A DNA stretch of 15,581 nt, from positions 1 to 15,581 of the forward strand of contig CANEKB010000018.1 in the NCBI GenBank assembly GCA_947427985.1, given 5' to 3'. The position numbers and the translations under genes are program-made. Below the pieces are notes generated by a model. The model did no database searches. It saw nothing but the letters and a program-made list of their open reading frames with translations, and was not told the origin of the DNA. Origin of the DNA: an uncultured Candidatus Saccharibacteria bacterium (GTDB taxonomy: Bacteria > Patescibacteriota > Saccharimonadia > Saccharimonadales > Saccharimonadaceae). Of this stretch, positions 12,952-15,581 are shown one piece after another (positions within the stretch are counted from its first letter, which is position 1; every line of letters begins with the position of its first letter).

Positions 12952-15147
12952 ATGTCGTCATTCTTTTTAGAAATCAAAACTTATTTCCATAAATTTCGCA
13001 CATTAGTTTTTGTTTTGTTCTTGTTTTTCATGACTGCGACCTTTTCTTTTTTTGCTACTAGCAACCCAATTGAATCATCGGCAGTTTCGACAGCTGGCTT
13101 CAAACCAGGGAATATTATTAGCGATGCTGTCATGGCAAATTATAATTCTATGACCGTTGCTGAAATTCAGGCTTTCCTCACCAGCAAAAACCCGTGCAAC
13201 AATCGTGATTATAATGCCTATGTCCAGCAGTCGAATCAGTACCTCAGTGTCAAATGGCACTGGACCGGCACCCCCTCAAACGGACACTTTGTTTGTATTT
13301 CGGAGGAGCGTTTTGGTGATGGAACCGTAATTGGCGAAGGTCAGACTGCTGCCGAGATTATTTACAATGCTGCTCAGGATAATAAGATAAACCCGCAGGT
13401 CTTGCTGGTTCTTCTTGAAAAGGAGCAAAGCCTTATTTCTGATCCGATTCCTCATAGTGGTCAATATCGTGCTGCTACTGGTTATGGTTGTCCAGATACT
13501 GCAGCTTGCGACTCGAAATATTATGGGTTCAAGAACCAAGTTTACCGTGCCGCTGAGCTTTTCCGCTACACTTTAGACAATGGTTATTACGCTTATCCAG
13601 AAAAGACTCATGGTGTCTACGTTGCCTATAACCCGTCTTCATCCTGTGGTCGCTCAGAGGTCTATATTGAGAACCGCGCCACAGCTGCCCTCTATCGCTA
13701 TACTCCTTATCAACCAAATGCCGCCGCTTTGAATGCCGGCTTCGGCATGGGTGATTCCTGCTCTGCCTATGGCAACCGCAACTTCTATCTCTACTTTACG
13801 CAATGGTTTGGCAGTACTCAGGCTGCCGTTGATGGTGAACAAATCATCATCCCAGATGGGGAATATAGTTTGTCTTCTGGTGGTGCTGGTGAATATAACC
13901 TGAGCGTTTCTGGATCAAATGCGCAACTCGCCACGGCTAACCTTGACGACCGTACCCAGCGCTGGCAGTTTAAGCGTGATGTTTCCACTGGCTATTATAC
14001 GATTAATAATGTTTATAATGGTCGAGCATTGTCGGCGTCAAGTACGGAAATTAGCTCAGGGGCTAATGTTCAAGTTTCCTATGCTGGCAGTTGTGCTAGT
14101 CAGTGGAAAGTCTATCGTACCTCGGATAATTATCTTGTTTTGGAATCGGCTTGCTCGAACGGTATGGTGCTTGGCGTTGAAAATGGTGCCAGCAGTCATG
14201 GTGCTAATGTTAATATTGGCGTTGCTGGTAAGATCATGTCTCAAAAGTGGAGTCTGCGCACCGGGAGTACGCTCGATGACGGTCTTTATGTTATCAACTC
14301 TGCAGTTAACCCTCAAAAATCCCTCGATATTATTGGGGGGTATCAGAACGGCCAGAATATAGCTCTTTTTACGCTTAATAAGCGCGTAAACCAGCTTTGG
14401 TATTTTGAATATGATCGTTACTCTGACGCTTACCTCATTAAAAATCCATATTCTGGAAAGTACCTCGATTTGAACACCGCAGTTGCAAAATCTGGCCAAA
14501 ATGTCCAACTTTGGTCGCAAAGTAACTCTTGTGCTCAAAAGTGGAAGGTTATCCCAAGCGGTGAAAACTATAATCTGGTTTCTACCTGTGCCTACGGCTT
14601 TTCGCTTGATATCGCCAGCTCTTCTCCTGCCGATAATGTGAATGTCCAACTTGATAAAACCAGCAATAGCGATAAGCAAAAATGGAATATCTCGAAAATC
14701 CAACCAGCATTAGAGAGTGGCAATTATAGCATTGAATCGGAGACTGGCGAGCGTTTGGTCATTGATATTGATCATGCCTCCACTGCTAATGGCGCCAATA
14801 TTCTTGTCTGGGCCAATAATAAGGCATCGAATCAGATTTGGCGTGTTGAATATGATAGCTACCTAGATACATATAGCTTCCGTAGTATTATCTCTAACAA
14901 CTCACTTGATCTTAATACTGCTGTCGCTTCTAATGGGCAGAACATTCAAACATGGTCTAGCAACACATCTTGTGCTCAACGTTGGCGTCTCGTTAAGGAA
15001 GGCGCAGACTTGTATAGTATTCGCTCGTACTGTGATGAGTTCAAAACAATTGATATTTATGGTGGGTACACTCAACTAGGTACTAATATTATCCTCTGGG
15101 CTTATAATGGCCAAAGTAACCAAAAATGGTCATTTACCGCTCAGTAG
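12952..15147 (+). CDS. Secreted lysozyme-like domain protein with three ricin-type beta-trefoil lectin domains
   Basis: The 731-residue product has a signal peptide or anchor (hydrophobic core about 18-36, after KFR). Residues about 53-290 form a domain I know from actinobacterial secreted proteins often labelled hemagglutinin-related: MTVAEIQAFL, AAEIIYNAAQDNKINPQVLL, LLEKEQSL, ATGYGCPDTAAC, YYGFKNQVYRAAELFRY, TPYQPNAAAL and CSAYGNRNFYLYF. Its helix with Glu157 resembles a lytic transglycosylase or lysozyme fold; catalysis is inferred. Six cysteines (82, 115, 180, 186, 232, 270) allow three disulfides. Three RICIN trefoils follow at about 298-437, 441-581 and 586-731, with nine QxW-type motifs in all (for example QRW 336, SQW 383, NQLW 480, NQIW 627, NQKW 722). 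Each trefoil holds one cysteine pair (381/401, 527/546, 674/694). Trefoils 2 and 3 are close duplicates. aggaaggg precedes the ATG. Likely role: binding, and perhaps cutting, wall or surface glycans of a host or self. Confidence 0.9.
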   Translation: MSSFFLEIKTYFHKFRTLVFVLFLFFMTATFSFFATSNPIESSAVSTAGFKPGNIISDAVMANYNSMTVAEIQAFLTSKNPCNNRDYNAYVQQSNQYLSVKWHWTGTPSNGHFVCISEERFGDGTVIGEGQTAAEIIYNAAQDNKINPQVLLVLLEKEQSLISDPIPHSGQYRAATGYGCPDTAACDSKYYGFKNQVYRAAELFRYTLDNGYYAYPEKTHGVYVAYNPSSSCGRSEVYIENRATAALYRYTPYQPNAAALNAGFGMGDSCSAYGNRNFYLYFTQWFGSTQAAVDGEQIIIPDGEYSLSSGGAGEYNLSVSGSNAQLATANLDDRTQRWQFKRDVSTGYYTINNVYNGRALSASSTEISSGANVQVSYAGSCASQWKVYRTSDNYLVLESACSNGMVLGVENGASSHGANVNIGVAGKIMSQKWSLRTGSTLDDGLYVINSAVNPQKSLDIIGGYQNGQNIALFTLNKRVNQLWYFEYDRYSDAYLIKNPYSGKYLDLNTAVAKSGQNVQLWSQSNSCAQKWKVIPSGENYNLVSTCAYGFSLDIASSSPADNVNVQLDKTSNSDKQKWNISKIQPALESGNYSIESETGERLVIDIDHASTANGANILVWANNKASNQIWRVEYDSYLDTYSFRSIISNNSLDLNTAVASNGQNIQTWSSNTSCAQRWRLVKEGADLYSIRSYCDEFKTIDIYGGYTQLGTNIILWAYNGQSNQKWSFTAQ

Positions 15148-15174
15148 TATAACGGGTCTATCTCTATACTACTG
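15142..15174 (+). terminator. Inverted repeat at the end of the lectin gene
   Basis: CAGTAGTATA (15142-15151) and TATACTACTG (15165-15174) form a perfect 10-bp stem with a 13-nt loop. The stem includes the TAG stop codon and is followed by TTCTGTG rather than a run of T. It is probably an mRNA end or weak terminator; its right arm abuts the promoter of the next gene. Confidence 0.55.
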
Positions 15175-15179
15175 TTCTG

Positions 15180-15188
15180 TGCTAAAAT
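15180..15188 (+). promoter_or_regulatory. Extended -10 upstream of the last gene, probably leaderless
   Basis: TG-C-TAAAAT lies six nt before the GTG at 15195. The arrangement is the same as at yidC (TGTGCTATAAT, six nt, ATG). An overlapping TATAAT at 15188-15193 would start transcription inside the gene and is less likely to serve this start. Confidence 0.5.
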
Positions 15189-15194
15189 ATAATT

Positions 15195-15581
15195 GTGAGA
15201 AGAGGTTATAAAACAACATCGCCAGTAAAGGTGACAAATTCTGATAGCAAGCTTAATCAATTTGTTTATCATTTTGTTGTATATTTTACTTTAGCTATTA
15301 TCGGCTGGGCCATCTTGCTTTATTTAAACGAGGGCATTCGGCTTCCTGTTTGGGCTCTGTTTGGTGTCTTCTCGTGTGGAATTGTTGTTTTTATTTTGGC
15401 TTACCGGCACCGCTATCGTAAAGCTATTAACCTTCTCCGCGTAAGGTTTCCGCAAATTACGTTTGATAAAGTTCTTAAGGCCTGTTTCGTTATTGCTATT
15501 ATAGTTGGCATCCTTGCTCGACTCGGGTTTGCATTTATTGGTAAGCCATATAATCCTACTGAGCCACTCAGCGACACCGGT
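15195..15581 (+). CDS. Polytopic membrane protein, 3' end outside window
   Basis: Open to the window edge for 129 codons. A basic N-terminus (MRRGYKTTSPVK) is followed by three hydrophobic helices: about 25-45 (FVVYFTLAIIGWAILLYL), 49-71 (PVWALFGVFSCGIVVFILAY) and 92-114 (ACFVIAIIVGILARLGFAFI). A polar loop then begins, KPYNPTEPLSDTG. An acidic residue in the first external loop after a hydrophobic helix is typical of GT-C glycosyltransferases, but with most of the protein missing this is a guess. The GTG start is chosen because it sits six nt after an extended -10 without a Shine-Dalgarno, like other genes here. A GTG at 15231 is the alternative and would lose only the basic N-terminus. Confidence 0.65.
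   Translation, partial: MRRGYKTTSPVKVTNSDSKLNQFVYHFVVYFTLAIIGWAILLYLNEGIRLPVWALFGVFSCGIVVFILAYRHRYRKAINLLRVRFPQITFDKVLKACFVIAIIVGILARLGFAFIGKPYNPTEPLSDTG

Noticed and set aside
14056..14703. 215-codon leftward open frame inside the lectin gene
   Set aside because: It lies opposite a clearly coding beta-trefoil region with conserved motifs and has no ribosome binding site or family resemblance.

Overview
This window is a bacterial chromosome-origin region, most likely from a member of Candidatus Saccharibacteria (TM7, Patescibacteria/CPR). The assignment is an inference. It rests on small single-copy housekeeping genes, a leftward dnaA-dnaN-recF cluster divergent from rpmH-rnpA-yidC-jag, moderately low G+C, the standard genetic code (no in-frame UGA in conserved proteins, so not the Gly-UGA code of Gracilibacteria/Absconditabacteria), and several secreted, cysteine-paired cell-wall-active proteins that fit an episymbiont living on actinobacteria. 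One of these carries a domain I otherwise associate with actinobacterial secreted proteins.

Layout. (1) 1-3150, rightward: a tightly packed operon with the 3' part of an unrecognised, probably exported protein, a secreted two-domain peptidoglycan hydrolase (GH73-type glucosaminidase plus NlpC/P60-like peptidase) and a membrane-anchored PEGA-like protein. (2) 3343-7491, leftward: recF, dnaN and dnaA (promoter order dnaA, dnaN, recF). A 116-nt GC-rich palindromic element lies between dnaN and recF. About 500 nt between dnaN and dnaA look like the replication origin: a DnaA-trio next to a GC-rich step and a DnaA-like box, then a dense cluster of TTTTCCACA-type boxes, then TGTTCGGG direct repeats interspersed with stem-loops. 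(3) 7492-7729: divergent dnaA/rpmH regulatory region with more DnaA-like boxes overlapping both promoters, giving a bipartite origin that flanks dnaA. (4) 7730-9940, rightward: rpmH, rnpA, yidC and a short jag/khpB. (5) 9979-11793, leftward: a LytR-CpsA-Psr (LCP) glycopolymer transferase with a long charged cytoplasmic N-terminus. (6) 11921-15581, rightward: a stand-alone LexA-type winged-helix regulator, a membrane-anchored beta-domain protein, a 731-residue secreted protein with a lysozyme-like N-terminal domain and three ricin-type beta-trefoils, and the 5' end of a polytopic membrane protein.

How they work together. The central block handles initiation of replication (DnaA, origin), the sliding clamp and gap repair (DnaN, RecF), the ribosome and tRNA processing (L34, RNase P protein) and membrane protein insertion (YidC, with the RNA-binding KhpB/Jag). 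Both flanks carry envelope and surface functions: peptidoglycan hydrolysis, attachment of glycopolymers to the wall, and probable carbohydrate binding, which would suit contact with a host cell wall.

The most noteworthy observations are the complete DnaA-trio/box architecture, the non-canonical TGTTCGGG iterons with hairpins in the origin, the palindrome before recF, a recurring extended -10 placed so close to start codons that the mRNAs should be leaderless, a LexA DNA-binding domain without its protease, and the actinobacterial-type domain fused to triple ricin lectin. No tRNA, rRNA, CRISPR array or insertion sequence was found.
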